Assembly: GCA_963575745.1 (NCBI GenBank)
Contig: CAUYUJ010004335.1
Span: 333,076 to 397,075 of the forward strand
Direction of reading: 5' to 3'
Origin: Prorocentrum cordatum
Lineage: Eukaryota; Sar; Dinophyceae; Prorocentrales; Prorocentraceae
Length of the DNA: 64,000 nt
Part shown: positions 1 through 10,562 of the stretch, piece by piece
Layout of the letters: each line of letters begins with the position of its first letter
Position numbering within the stretch: position 1 is the first letter of the stretch
The notes under the pieces: generated by a model
What the model was told of the DNA's origin: nothing
Seen by the model: only the letters and a program-made list of their open reading frames with translations
Databases searched by the model: none
Position numbers and translations under genes: made by a program

Positions 1-59
1 GTATAATTAGCGCGGCGAAAACCCCAACCATCTGCAGCTGTGAGCACCGCGGTCGTGAG

Positions 60-1110
60 TATCATCTTCGGTGAAACTCCCTATGGCGGCACGAAACGTG
101 TGAGGGGTGTGCTGACGTTGGTGTGGCGGACGCATGTGGACGGTGCCTCTGGGGCCTTCGGTGGAGCTCCTTATGGGGCCACGCAACGTGTGAGGTGTGT
201 GCCGACATGGGTGTGGCGGACGCATGTGGACGGTGCTTCAGGGGCCTTCGGTGGAGCTCCGTATGGGGGCACGAAACGTGTGAGGGGTGTGCTGACGTTG
301 GTGTGGCGGACGCATGTGGACGGTGCCACTGGGGCCTTGGGTGGAGCTCCGTATGGGGCCACGAAGCGTGTGAGGGGTGTGCCGAAATGGGTGTGGCGGA
401 CGCATGTGGAATGTGCCAGTGGGGGCATTGGGTGGGGTTCCCTGCAGGGCCACGAAACGTGTGAGGGATGTGCCGCAATTGGTGCGGAGGACGCATGTTG
501 ACGGTGGCATTTGGGCCTTGGGTGGAGCTCCGCATGGGGCCACGAAACGTTTGAGGGGTGTGCCGAAATGGGTGTGGCGGACGCATGTGGACGGTGCCAT
601 TGGGGGTATTGGGTGGTGCTCCGCATGGGGCCACGAAGCCTGTGAGGGGTGTGCCGAAATGGGTGTGGCGGACGCATGTGGACGGTGCCATCTGGGCCTT
701 GGGTGGGGTTCCCTGCAGGGCCACGAAACGTGTGAGGGGTGTGCCACAATTGGTGCGGAGGACGCATGTGGACGGTGGCATTAGGGCCTTGGGTGGAGCT
801 TCTTTTTGAGTCACGAAACGTGTGAGGGGTGTGCCGAACTGGGTGTGGCGGACGCATGTGGACGGTGCCACTGGGGCCTTGGGTGGAGCTCCGTATGGGG
901 CCACGAAGCGTGTGAGGGGTGTGCCGAAATGGATGTGGCGGGCGCATGTGGACGGTGTCATTGGGGCCTTGGGTGGAGCTCCACATGGGGCCACGAAACG
1001 TTTGAGGGGTCTGCCGAAATGGGTGTGGCGGACGCATGTGGACAGTGCCACTGGGGCTTTCGGTGGAGCTCCGTATGGGACCACGAAACGCGTGGGGGGT
1101 GTACCGTAGT
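60..1110. repeat. 90-bp tandem repeat array, about 11-12 units
   Basis: Units begin with a GTGTGGCGGACGCATGTGGA-type sequence at about 121, 211, 301, 391, 482, 572, 663, 753, 843, 933 and 1023, so the period is 90-91 bp. Two variant units carrying GGTTCCCTGCAGGGCCACG (about 432 and 702) lie exactly 270 bp apart, which points to a three-unit higher-order period. Because 90 is a multiple of three, several frames on both strands stay open for hundreds of codons; I treat these as by-products of the repeat and not as genes. There are no spacers between units, so it is not a CRISPR array. Confidence 0.9.
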
Positions 1111-1520
1111 GAGGGGGGAGACGGGAGGAGGGGAGAGACCTCACATATTGCACATCGCAGATTTTACCATATACATATGTGTATATATGTTTTTTACATG
1201 GTACATTTACACATTGGTTGTACAACATATGTTGCATAACATCTATTGCACCACATGGATTGCACCACCTTGATTCTCCTTTCTAAAAAGAGAATAGACT
1301 ACCCCCCAGGAATAAACGGGACACCTTTTCGGGGTGTAATTTACATATGATTATGCCCCATCGTCCATTCTAAATATGAACCCGTATTATCCCAGCCAAA
1401 CCGGTATCGCCCCCCCCCGGCCATCCTCTGCAAAAAACACTATGCGCACTCTCTGGTTTACGTACCAAAAACCACAAGTTTTCAATAATCCCTTGCAACA
1501 AATGGGACGAAGTGCGCACG
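1111..1520. other. Gene-free stretch
   Basis: AT-richer DNA downstream of the 90-bp array. It contains a short motif (ATTGCACCACATGGATTG-like, about 1245-1270) that recurs at about 2738-2775, so both places may carry the same small dispersed repeat. I see no credible coding frame or RNA gene. Confidence 0.6.
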
Positions 1521-1905
1521 CGCGCGTCGTCACGCGCGCATGCCGAAATCCTTCAAAAACCTTCGGGTTCGGAAGGATTTCAAAATCGAGTTTCCAAAAC
1601 ACATACAAAAACACCGTGCTTAGCAACACTGTTTTTGTTATATATATGTATATAACACTTTCGCGCGCTCTTGCGAAGCCTTAAGGAAACCATCGGTATT
1701 TCAGGATTGTTAAGAAATACTACCAAACGGGCTTCGCGCGCGCATGTCGAAATCTCTCGAACGCTCTTGCGCGCGTGCCGTCGTCGCGCGCGCATGCCGA
1801 AATCCTTCAAAGACCTTCGGTTTCGGAAGGATTTCAAAATCGAGTGCCCAACAAACATACAGAAACAACCGGCTTCGCAACACGGATTTTCAACCAAAGC
1901 GTGCG
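1521..1905. repeat. Pair of degenerate direct repeats
   Basis: A segment of about 120 bp starting near 1521 recurs near 1770. Both contain CGCGCATGCCGAAATCCTTC followed by CTTCGG, TTCGGAAGGATTTC and AAAATCGAGT, with further similarity up to an ACA-rich tail. A weaker partial copy lies between them (about 1660-1765). Frames through the pair are short and not conserved, so no gene is called. Confidence 0.7.
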
Positions 1906-1914
1906 TGCGCGCTC

Positions 1915-2105
1915 TTGCGTCGTCGTCGTCGTCGTCGCCGTCCTCCCTCCTCCCTCGTCGTCGTCGTCGCCGTCGTCGTCCTCTGTCTTTCCTCGTCGTC
2001 GTCGTCGTCTTGGCGTCGTCGTCGTCGCCGTCGTTGTCGCCGTGGTCGTCCTTCCTCCCTCTTCGTCTTCGTCGGCGTTTCGTCGTTGTCCCTCCTATTT
2101 CGTCG

Positions 2106-2146
<41 letters not shown>

Positions 2147-2610
2147 TTCCCTCCTCCCTCGTCGTTGCTGTCGTCGGCGTCGCCGTCCTCCCTCCTTCTT
2201 CGTCGTTCGCATCGTCGCCGTCCTCCCTCCTCCCTCGTCGTTGTCGTCGTTGCCGCCGTCGTCGTCCTCCCTCCTCCCTCGTCGTCGTCGTCGTCTTCGT
2301 TGGCGACGTCGTCGTCGTCTTCGTCGTCGTCGTCGTCGGCGGCGTCGTCGTCGTCGTCGTCGGCGTCGTCGTCGTCGCTGTCGGCGTCGTCATCGTCGTC
2401 GTCGTCGGCGTCGGCGTCGGCGTCGTCGGTGTCGTCGTCGTCGTCATCATCATCGTCGTCGGCGTCGTCGTCGTCGGTGTCGTCGTCGTTGTCGTTATCG
2501 GCGTCGTCGAAGTCGTTCGAGACGTCCTCGGTGTCGTCGTAGTCGTTGTCGGCGGCGTCGTCGTCGTCGTCGTTGTCGCTGTCGTCGTCGGCATCGGTGT
2601 CGTCGCCAAG
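1915..2610. repeat. (TCG/GTC)n-derived low-complexity tract
   Basis: About 700 bp of imperfect TCG trinucleotide repeats with CCTCCCTCC interruptions in the first half. Long frames on both strands are homopolymeric (poly-Ser/Arg/Val or poly-Thr/Asp) and are repeat artefacts. Confidence 0.9.
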
Positions 2611-2768
2611 TGCCATTTGGTACCCACCGTCACGGTCTTAAGAGATTTTGCAAACCAAGTTGCGGTTGGGTGGGTGGGATGTTTGCGCGAGCAGTGGAGT
2701 GAACAATTCATTGCGAATAGAAATTAATTGCTCCGCATACATTGCACCACCTAGATTGCTCCACATAT

Positions 2769-3008
2769 CTAGCACCACATAGACCTGCTGGAATCAATGT
2801 TTGGGGTCCACGCTGGCATTGTTTTCCACAAATCCTCGACCCAGTCTCCGACGTCCAACCTTGTCGCCAGATCGACGCGTGTGCTCACCCAGTCTTCGTC
2901 AGACCACCGTCGGGATCCCACGATTTTTCTGAGGATTCTTCTTCGGGTGGCTCGTAGCCGCCAGTCCTGGCCCATGCGTGGAGTCTGAGCACTTGCTTCG
3001 CACAACAC
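2769..3008 (-). pseudogene. LINE-like C-terminal remnant
   Basis: The minus-strand frame contains RRRILRKIVGSRR, then DEDWV and further W/R-rich residues. In outline this resembles the region downstream of the RT domain in dinoflagellate non-LTR retrotransposons, where an R-hydrophobic-L-R-x-I-V-G-x-x-R motif precedes an E-x-W-V segment. That family assignment is from memory of such proteins, not a search. The frame is only 79 codons, has no RT core nearby and is followed by repeats, so it would be a fossil fragment. It could also be chance similarity. Confidence 0.4.
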
Positions 3009-3199
3009 GCATGGAGATATGGAGAGACAGTCGATATAAAGTATGTCATTCGACGTTGCAGAGGTGTTCGGCTATTGTAGCCTGTTTGTGCTTTGCGGAT
3101 GACACCCAATATGAGGCAACTCTGTTATTCAGCTCCGTTGAATTTTACTTGTGCGTAGACAGCTTCTGGCCCAATGATTTTGGAGGGGCCTTACGGCCA

Positions 3200-3265
3200 G
3201 TGCCGCCGACCCTGAACGACGACGACGACGTCGACGACGACGACGACGACGACGACCGCTCTCGG
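3200..3265. repeat. (GAC)n trinucleotide repeat
   Basis: GACGACGAC run with few interruptions, immediately before the first CTTGGG-type array. Confidence 0.85.
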
Positions 3266-3274
3266 GGGCCTCTT

Positions 3275-3880
3275 GAGGGTAGTTTTGTGGCCTCTTGGGG
3301 GGCTCTTGGGGGCCTCTTGGAAGCCTCGTGGGGGCCTCTTGGGGCTTCCTGGGGGTCTCTTTGGTACCTCTTGGGGAGCTTTTTGGGTGCCTCCGGGTGC
3401 CTCCTGGGAGCCTCTCAGGCCGAGGGCTCGAAATGTCCGTTCGGAGGATCCCCCGTTTGGGCTCCTCCTTGGAGCCGTCTTCAGGGCCTCTTTGGCTGTC
3501 TTGGAGGCCTCTTGGGCAGTCTTGGGGCCCTCTTGGGTAGTGTTGGAGTCCTCTTGGAGGCCTCTTGGGCGATCTTGGGGGCCTCTTGGGCTGTCTTGGA
3601 GCGTCGGGAAGGCGACAAGGCGAGAACGCCAAACATTTTCAAACACTTCAGGAAAATCGCTGGTGTTTGCCCCTTGGGGCTCGCTTGTGAGTGCTCTTGC
3701 ACGCCTCTTGGGGCGTTTTGAAAACCTCTTGAGCCGTCTGGAGGCTACTTTGACGTCTTGGACCGTTCGGCGATTTGGAGCCCTCGAGGACCGTGTTGGG
3801 AGCCTCTCGGGGCACTCTTGCCGGGCCGCGTCTTGGAGCTTTTCCGGGCCCTGGAGCCGCCCAGGGGGGATGTGCATCTG
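3275..3880 (+). repeat. CTTGGGCCTC-type array, forward orientation (copy 1)
   Basis: Imperfect units of about 9-13 bp built on CTCTTGGGGGCC and CTTGGAGGCC. Around 3600-3650 lies a linker (GCGTCGGGAAGGCGACAAGG, then GCGAGAACGCCAAA and TTCAAACAC) that recurs in the other arrays of this family in the window. The PRGLQDG/KTAQEAP-like peptides read from these arrays result from the repeat and are not treated as proteins. Confidence 0.85.
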
Positions 3881-3884
3881 ACCC

Positions 3885-4175
3885 CCCCCCTCCACGGGGA
3901 CCTCCCCCCCAGGGACCCCCCCCAGGGATTCAACCCCCAGGATTCAACCCCCCGGCGGAGAAGGGATCAAAGGGAGGGGGGTTCCTCTCGACTCAGCTAC
4001 GACGTTGCTCAATGTCGCTTTGGCTGGCGCGCTTCAGGAGGAGGGCCCAGGGAAACGAGACGGGGGGCGACGGAGACGACGATTGACGGAGACGACGAGG
4101 AGACGACGGAGACGGAGACGACGACGGACAAGACGAGGAGACGACGGAGACGATACGACGATGACGACGGCGACC
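3885..4175. repeat. Homopolymer C/G runs and (GACGGA)n tract
   Basis: Runs of C and repeated CAGGGATTCAACCCCC-like sequence (about 3888-3965), then CGACGGAGACGACGAGGAGA-type repeats (about 4065-4170). No gene seen. Confidence 0.75.
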
Positions 4176-4199
4176 AACGGAAGAGCGTCGTCCACGCCG

Positions 4200-4470
4200 A
4201 CAGGGTCGGCGGATATTTGTTTGTTGGTCCTGATTGCAACGCTCATTGGTACACCTCAGTGCGCTTTTGCGCCGATGCGTTCATCGAGACGAAAGTCTTG
4301 TCCATGAGCTACAGTTCGAGTCCGTATCTGCGAGGCTCCGCGTCCAGATTTTTGATGATGCTCGAGATGTCGCTGGCACTTGTGTCCAACAATAAGACGT
4401 TGTCCGCGCATGCAGGTTTTAGAGCAGGTTCTGCGGGTAATCGATCACTTCGCCGTAGTATTGTCCCACG
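4200..4470 (-). pseudogene. LINE reverse-transcriptase remnant
   Basis: Read on the minus strand, a frame gives ADNVLLLDTSASDI, then IIKNLDAEPRRYGLEL, a stop, and LMDKTFVSMNAS. This has the order of an RT palm: a degenerate (A/Y)DD box, about 25 residues of helix ending in GLEL, then a K-T-x-V-x-x-N segment. That layout is typical of non-LTR RTs. The second catalytic Asp reads Asn and a stop follows, so it cannot be functional. No flanking RT motifs are recognisable. The RT origin is moderately secure; the family is not. Confidence 0.5.
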
Positions 4471-4479
4471 CGCCTCACT

Positions 4480-5030
4480 CTGATTTGCCACCAGCATCGC
4501 TGAGCTTCTCCCGTCTCTCCTCAGCCCCACCAGAGCTCGCTCTGGGTGGGCCCCCTCCCCTCGGTGCTTCGGCGCCCCTCCAGCCCGCCGCCTGCGCGTG
4601 TCAGGCAGGCCTACATCAACCGCGCGAGAGCGCTCTAGAGCGGCCTGGAACTGCCACGGCGCCCGATACATCCTCCGGTCAGCATCGTTAGATCTATCCC
4701 CGTGCCCACTGGGAAAGCCTTGGCCCCGCTGTCCAGCTTACCCGCCCATCTGGGGGTAGATGGATGCCGTCTCCGTCGGGTTTCGCGGAATCCATGCCCG
4801 CCTCGAGGGGGCACGCTGGTGGCTGAAGGGACCCTGGCCCACCCGGGGATGGGGATAGGTCTGACGATGATGACCCAGACCCGTCAGCTTTCAGAGATTC
4901 CCGGATGGTCTCTGCCCGATGTTTGGCGTCTCTTTGCCGTCGTCTCGGCGTGCGTCCCCCCTCCGTGGGCGCCAGCGCCCCTCGCGCGCTTGCCAGGGCG
5001 CCCGGCCACGGCCCGCGCTCCCCATACTTC
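4480..5030. other. GC-rich, gene-free stretch
   Basis: Sequence beside the RT remnant and upstream of the small inverted-repeat element. Overlapping frames exist on both strands with no recognisable motif and equally open alternatives, so nothing is called. Confidence 0.5.
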
Positions 5031-5032
5031 CA

Positions 5033-5275
5033 TCGGCCACGCGACCCTTCGCCGGAGTCACCTTTGGTGCGGGCCCACATGTGTCCCAGGCCCCCCAGCA
5101 TTGGCTTGCGTGCTTGGATTTTGCGCCCCCCCCCCCCACCCAGCCCCAGCGGGCCCCCCAGCACTGGCTTGCGCGCTTGGATTTTCCCTCCCGCCACCTC
5201 CCTCCTCCCTCCCCGCGGCCACCGGAAAGCCGCCGCGCACCAAGGGTCACTCTTGCCCAGGTTACTCTTGCCGTA
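5033..5275. mobile_element. Small non-autonomous element with imperfect terminal inverted repeats
   Basis: The left end (about 5033-5070, containing GACCCTTCGCCGGAGTCACC) is imperfectly repeated in inverted orientation at the right end (about 5236-5275, containing CCAAGGGTCACTCTTGCC). The same end sequences, better conserved, bound the element at 43024-43754, so these appear to be two members of one MITE-like family. Inside, a motif of about 35 bp (CAGCATTGGCTTGCGTGCTT then GGATTTT) occurs twice, about 62 bp apart. No coding capacity and no clear target-site duplication. Confidence 0.55.
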
Positions 5276-5279
5276 GGGG

Positions 5280-6035
5280 CTTCCCCAGGATTCGTTAGGA
5301 TTTTCCCCTCGAAGAAATGCCACAGCCAAGCCTAGATCGCCACCTCCTCCTTGGTCTGATTAGGACCTCCGATGACCCCAGGGGTCTCGAACCTATCCCC
5401 CTCAGCCCGTTTTTGTCCGGCCGCGGGTGTTTTTGACGGGCACAGGGGCCGCAGGCGGCCCCAAGAGCGACGCAGAACTTGCCCAGCAGGAGGAAAGAGG
5501 CCCGTGCCGTCCAGGTGGCTCGACGCGGTTCCGCCCTGAGAACGGGGGAGCCCAAAGAGAGGGCGGCACGATGTGTCCGATTGTGTCCCCTCCTGGCAGC
5601 ATGATCATGTGAAGCATCGCTTCACACTTCGCACGTTGTTGCCGCAGCCGTTTCCCAGGGGCGAAACACGTACTCTTTGAACATATCCCGAAGCCTGAAG
5701 CGCGGGGATCCTCGTAACAATTCGCATGGCGCCTGTCGGGTCTGTGTCCGGGAACCCCGCCAGGCTCGCGGCGCTGGCTCGCTCATGCCGGCTGCTGGCG
5801 GTGGCCACGCCGCACAAGCGGCCAGACATCGAGGGGTCCACCGGTTGGCGCCTCCGGACTCCGCGGGTGGGGTGGGGTTGGTGTCTCGGCCAGGGCCTCC
5901 CGCTCCTGGAGGGAGGGAGGCATGGGAGTGAGGGTAGGCGACAGCGCAAGAAGAAGGTGTCGAGCCGGAGTTCGCTGGGAGCGAGAGGCGGATTAAAGGC
6001 ATTTGCCCTGACCCTCCGCCAGGGGCGAAGGGAGC
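5280..6035. other. Gene-free stretch
   Basis: GC-rich sequence with long but compositionally biased frames on both strands. No motif, no homology I recognise, and no tandem structure beyond short C and G runs. Confidence 0.5.
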
Positions 6036-6037
6036 AG

Positions 6038-6125
6038 GGATGAGGAGGAGGAGGAGGAGGAGGACGATGAGGAGGCGGAGGATGAGGAGGAGGAGGAGGT
6101 GGAGGAGGAGGAGGAGGAGGAGGGC
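6038..6125. repeat. (GGA)n microsatellite
   Basis: GGAGGAGGA run with a few ATGAGG interruptions. It is the source of the poly-Pro/poly-Arg stretches in overlapping frames. Confidence 0.9.
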
Positions 6126-6419
6126 CCTTTCGGGGCACTGTGGTTTGCTTTTTGGAAAAGCCCCCTTGGAGGACACCAATGGAAAAAAGGGTCCTAATTT
6201 TAGAGCCCCCCTCCCGAACAAACAAGCGCTGGGTGACCTCTGGGAGCGCGCTTTGGCTGCTCTTCGGAGCTCTTGAGCCGGCTTGGAGCCCTCCTAGGCC
6301 CGCCCTGGTTCTCTCTTGTGACATCCTGGGGCCAGCTTGAGAGGCCTCACAAGCCTTGCAAAAAAGGCGACAAACTCAAAATCGCTTGAATCCCTAAGTT
6401 GTTTTAAGGGTGTTCGCAT

Positions 6420-6600
6420 CTTGGGGGGATCCTTGGCAGGCTTCGACGCCCCTTGTAGCTGTCTCGGGAGTATATCATGGCCTCTTGGAGGCACGTTGGA
6501 GGCCGTTTTCGTCCAACATCGACTGTCTTACGCGATCATGGAGGCCAGCTTTGGGTATCTGGAGCCATCTTGGAGCCATCTTTAGCGCAAATGGGCCCTC
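6420..6600 (+). repeat. Degenerate CTTGGAGGC-type array fragment
   Basis: Short forward-strand fragment of the CTTGGG family (CCTCTTGGAGGC and ATCTTGGAGCC units). It is preceded at about 6360-6400 by an AAAAAGGCGACAAACTC linker like those of the larger arrays. Confidence 0.6.
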
Positions 6601-6604
6601 CAAC

Positions 6605-8145
6605 CTCTCGTTGTGGGGGGGTAGGGCGTGTGGAGCCGGGGGAGGAGAGGGGTAAACTTCAACACGAAAAGGCAGGAGGGGGTTTGGACGATGTGCCCCG
6701 TTCAACCGCCTGTGCCCACAGGCTGGCGTGATTCAGCGTGTGGACTGGAACCCTTGAGGCACCCCTCGAATTTTTTGGGGAGGCTTCAGGGGGAACGGAC
6801 ACGCATGACAGTACACTGCGACGTGTCGGCCTGGCTGTTGCTGTGTATCTTTGCAGCTCCCCTCTGGTCCTGGGGCTGCGCATCTTGGAGCCCTTCTGCG
6901 GGCCTGCTCAGCGTGTTCCTCGCGGGCGGGATGGGCCATGAGGTCTCCCCGTTGGCCACTGGTTTATTCAGCGGTTGCGCATGCATCTGATGTAACTGAT
7001 GTAAATTCAACAGGTATCGCTGTTCGAAGGGCCCCGGGCTGGCATCTGGCGGGCTATACTAAAGCTGATGTCAGAGCAGGGCCACAGTTGTTCAGATCCC
7101 TTTCGCATCTCAAAGGGGACGAAATAGCTGATCGAGGTTGGCCCAGCCAGTTAAGTCAAGAGAGTACTTGTTTAGACGCTCTTTCAGCAGAAGCTTTTCC
7201 TGCGAGCGTAAGGGGCCTCAGAGCGAGAGCCATCTTGTTCTTTAGTGGAGGGGGAAGCTCGGGCCTTACGCAGTAGGCTCTTGCGCGTATGATTGGATTC
7301 AGCTCGTGTCCCTCATGAGGTGGACAGCGAGGGTAGGAACTACTGTGGTCCTCCTTCGCCACCTCCTCTAATTGCTGATGCACGCTTCGCGTCCGTTCCT
7401 CCCCTGACCGACAGGTGTGGGTTGTGCAGCGTGTGCAACGCCTCGGCGTCCAAGTCCGCGTTGTCCCCTCATGGCTAAAGGATTGAGTGTTTCCGCTCGA
7501 AATTGTGGATGCTATGTCGTCCCGACCGAGTTCCAAGGTGGCGTCGATTATAGTGGGCAGGAGGTTGGGACCATCGCTCACACGTACTGATATAGCGTCC
7601 TTGCTTGATAATATGGTTTTGTGAGACTTGCAGTTGTTTCGGTCAGACTCGGTACTACATCTTACGACCTGCTCTTAAACTGCTTCAGCATCTCATCCCG
7701 GGCATCTTGATCATCCTCCCCTCCCTCTTCTCCTGTTCCTCGGCCTCCCTCCCCTCCCTCTCCTCCCTGCTCTCAAGAAAGGGCGGCGACCTGAGCAGGG
7801 GGGGCATCGCACAGGAGCGAGTTGGTGCACGAGCGCATCCGCATGCGACTCTACGAGTCGGATGGTGCCAGGACAGGAACGGCAGCGAGATGAAAGGAGG
7901 GTGATGGTGGAGGAGGATGGTCGAGGAAGAGCAGAAGTTTGGTGGAAGAGGTTCTGGACGGCGGACAGCGAAGGCGTGGAGAGAAAACACGGCCCGGGCG
8001 GAGTGCAATGACCATGGACAGATGTGAAGGACGACATCGGACGGTGTCCGTGGTGAGCGGACGGAAGGACCATGGATAAATGTGGGGGGCGCAGCGAAGC
8101 GGGCGATATGTTTTTTCAGTCCAGCGTTCCCACGTCAATGTTTTT
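6605..8145. other. Long gene-poor stretch
   Basis: No supported gene. Pyrimidine-rich CCTCCCT runs lie at about 7718-7780. Frames of 100-140 codons exist on both strands but overlap one another and show no motif. A degenerate LINE may be buried here, but I could not find an RT or nuclease motif. Confidence 0.5.
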
Positions 8146-8154
8146 TGGGTAAGA

Positions 8155-8514
8155 ATTTGTGTGTGTGTGTGTGTTCGCGCCTCCTCTCCCGGTGTGCTGA
8201 CCCGCGCTGGGTGGCGCGAACACACCCTGCCAGCCCTCTCCGGTTTGGGTGTTTCCTCTTTCGAGGCTGCGCGCCATGTCCTTGCAGGGGACGTCCTGCC
8301 TTGGGCAGCGCTCCACCTCCTTGCCATCCACGGCCGGATGATGATGTGCCTCCCTCCTGGCTGCGCGCTACATCCCAGCAAGAAATGTCCTGCGTTGGGC
8401 GGCGCTTCACCTCCCCGCCATCCACGCCCAGGTGGTCGACCGTTACTACATCTTTGCTCCGCCTCGTCGCTGCGCGCGGGGCCGCGACCGCCAAAAAGTG
8501 TGTGTGTGTATATG

Positions 8515-8560
<46 letters not shown>
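8155..8560. repeat. GT microsatellites and a degenerate ~94-bp duplication
   Basis: (GT)n runs occur at about 8158-8175 and about 8497-8560. Between them, a TCCTGCCTTGGGCAGCGCTC-like block at about 8294 is repeated at about 8388. The second GT run directly abuts the left 625-bp repeat of the retroelement that follows and looks like its insertion target. Confidence 0.75.
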
Positions 8561-9185
8561 TGTGCTTTTTCATTCATTTCAATCCTCTGACGCAATTTTC
8601 AGCACACACAATGCGTTTAAGTTTGATATTTCTCTTGGACAGTAGCTCGGAACCTGTATGCTCTATTTTTTGTTTTTTGATCTAATGTCTCGGGCTGTCA
8701 GCGTTGGGTAATCCGCGCGTCGCCGTTTTCGGGACTCTTGGGATCCTGGTGGAGTGCCAGCGCAGGCTCTCTGTCTCCCTCTTCCTCTCTCTCCTGCTTG
8801 TCCTCTTCCTCGATTTCGTCCTCCTGCCTCTTGGCCGTGGCCCCGCTCCCTCTCTCCCCCCTCGCCGTGCCTCCTGGTCGAGATCCTACCAGATAGCTGC
8901 CGTCTGGTTTCACTTTGGCAGCCTTTATGTTCAAAGCCTCCAAGCAGGGGGGTCAGGAGCTCGCTCAAGGCCCAAGGGCCGCAAATACGTGTTGGCTCCC
9001 TGCTTGGCTGCGCGTGTGGCACGATCTCCCACGCCTGGCCTTGTGACAAGAATAGTTGCCTCTGTGATTGTCTACGCCCGTCGGCGACAGAGGTTTCGCC
9101 TCTCCTGGCAATCAACGAGGGTAACGTCTTGGGAACTGGTCTGCAGGGCTTGGTTATCTTGCTAACGACAACTCATCCAACTGTG
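8561..9185 (+). repeat. Left 625-bp direct repeat (pseudo-LTR)
   Basis: Starts TGTGCTTTTTCATTC and ends CTCATCCAACTGTG. It matches 14877-15501 over its full length without gaps. It contains a CT-rich segment (about 8770-8830) and a small hairpin (GAGGTTTCGCCTC near 9090). I searched by eye for a hammerhead ribozyme core (CTGATGA plus GAAA) and did not find one. Confidence 0.9.
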
Positions 9186-9250
9186 ATGCGGGGAGTGTGG
9201 AGCGCCGATCCTACGAGACAGTGTGTACCGCACCCCGCCTACATAACAAT

Positions 9251-9252
<2 letters not shown>

Positions 9253-9282
<30 letters not shown>
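9253..9282. repeat. (TA)n microsatellite
   Basis: Short TA run just inside the left pseudo-LTR, immediately before the first ORF of the element. Confidence 0.9.
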
Positions 9283-9283
<1 letters not shown>

Positions 9284-9564
9284 TGTATACTTCCGACGTG
9301 CTGATGGAACCGATCCTTTTAGACCGAGGACTGGCCTTGAGAGTTGGCGAGCTTGCCAGTTCAGACAGCAGATGGCTAAACCAAGTATCTACGGCCAACA
9401 TCACCACATGGCGGACACACAGCATATACAACGAGACGACCAGGGCCATGTATATGACTCTGCAAGAACTACAACAAGCTCACACCGACTTCCAATCCAC
9501 CCAATGGCATCACGATCGATTTCAAGAAAGGTTGGAATATGGCCACTGGTTGTTTGACATGTAA
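9283..9564 (+). CDS. Small ORF of the Penelope-like element, unknown function
   Basis: A 93-codon frame starting with ATG right after the TA run and ending 8 bp before the next ORF. The product is polar with a helical, Gln/Glu-rich second half (TLQELQQAHTDFQ) that could form a coiled coil. No membrane segment, cysteine cluster or known motif is visible. Its position at the 5' end and tight spacing to the nuclease ORF suggest it is part of the element. It may be an accessory or RNA-binding protein, but nothing in the sequence proves this, and it could be an open stretch of leader RNA. Confidence 0.4.
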
Positions 9565-9572
9565 CGTCTACG

Positions 9573-10562
9573 ATGACAACATGCACTTGCCTCTTGCTGG
9601 AGGCGATCCTTGCCATACTTGCAATACTTACCGTACTCCGCCCCCGACTCCCGCTTCGACCATTCCTCATTTTCGTCTGTATACGTGGCTGCGCAGGTAG
9701 TCTCGAAAATGAATGTGATGATTATATCCGTGTTCATATGGACACACGTCAGTCTCCTACGGCACTACTTGGGCCCCAGGTCCTCCCCGCCGTGATAAAG
9801 GAACTTCGGGCGACGTGTGGATGGTCCACTAAGATCTCTATCTACAGCGACCTTCGAAGCCAGCAGCGATATGGTGATGTGACGGTTATGGTCTTGGCTT
9901 CAGGTCTATGGCAGATTCTCGTGTCGGCTCCATCCACTAGATATATAGACTATGTGCATCTTGTTCAGAAGGAGCTCGTTGAGCTCCTCCCACGGCCAGG
10001 TGTAAGCCCATGCATCTCGACAGTGGTCACAGCCCTCACGGTAACTCTAACATTGTGTCGCATTAGAGCTCTTCTGACAGGTGGACGCAGGGCGAGGCAG
10101 CAGGCCCGCAAATTGCTCCACAACCTTCCCCCGCGTCTGATCTCAGCCTTTGCTCGGAAAGGTGACGCCACGTTGCTGCATGCGATGAAACTATTTACCT
10201 CTGTATATATGCCGGCTAAGTGCATTTCAGATCCTACGCCGAGGTCCACGGAAAACGACTCGGGCTCCCTCAGCTTTGTGTACCAACTTGGCTCCGACAG
10301 TCTCTATATGGGCCAAGGCTCCATGGTACGGCACTCAAGTGGGCACTCTGGTGGAGTTGGGCGCTTCCGCGAGCACCTACGGGGCCTCCGCTGTATCTCC
10401 AATGGGACCCCAACCAAGGAGCGCAGTCGGTACCTCCTGCTGGCCCCTGGGTGCTCCTCGTGGCTTCTGATGCTCTTCCTTGCGGGTGTACCCTCCTCCC
10501 AAGCCCACGCCCAGGAGAGTGCGTTTATTGCCTACTCGCGACCTGCCGCTAACACAATCTAA
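9573..10562 (+). CDS. GIY-YIG endonuclease part of the Penelope-like polyprotein
   Basis: A 329-codon frame. Residues about 7-40 are strongly hydrophobic (LLLEAILAILAILTVL and further), and a second hydrophobic stretch lies at about 150-165. Residues about 230-327 carry a GIY-YIG-like nuclease: FVY at about 235, YMG at about 246, RFREHL at about 263-268, and QESAFI followed by RPAANT at the end, which fits the conserved Glu and P-x-x-N of the family. GIY-YIG nucleases nick target DNA; in Penelope-like elements this primes reverse transcription. The stop at 10560-10562 falls right after the domain, and the RT frame resumes at 10553 in a different register (about 10 bp overlap). I infer that one polyprotein was split by a frameshift. 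A hydrophobic leader is unusual for such a protein. Confidence 0.6.
   Translation: MTTCTCLLLEAILAILAILTVLRPRLPLRPFLIFVCIRGCAGSLENECDDYIRVHMDTRQSPTALLGPQVLPAVIKELRATCGWSTKISIYSDLRSQQRYGDVTVMVLASGLWQILVSAPSTRYIDYVHLVQKELVELLPRPGVSPCISTVVTALTVTLTLCRIRALLTGGRRARQQARKLLHNLPPRLISAFARKGDATLLHAMKLFTSVYMPAKCISDPTPRSTENDSGSLSFVYQLGSDSLYMGQGSMVRHSSGHSGGVGRFREHLRGLRCISNGTPTKERSRYLLLAPGCSSWLLMLFLAGVPSSQAHAQESAFIAYSRPAANTI

Noticed and set aside
60-1110. CRISPR array
   Set aside because: Units abut without unique spacers and are 90 bp long.
62-1237. 391-codon minus-strand frame with 30-residue repeats
   Set aside because: It is a by-product of the 90-bp satellite; other frames are also open and no start or functional motif stands out.
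1671-2727. Long Arg/Ser/Val-rich frames on the plus strand and poly-Thr/Asp frames on the minus strand
   Set aside because: They are translations of the TCG trinucleotide repeat and are equally open in several frames.
5605-6324. 239-codon minus-strand frame
   Set aside because: It contains a poly-Pro run from the GGA repeat, and the rest has no recognisable motif.
7156-7581. 141-codon minus-strand frame as a gene
   Set aside because: No motif, competing frames, and no support from neighbours.
8561-9185. Hammerhead ribozyme in the pseudo-LTR
   Set aside because: No CTGATGA core with a matching GAAA was found by eye on either strand.
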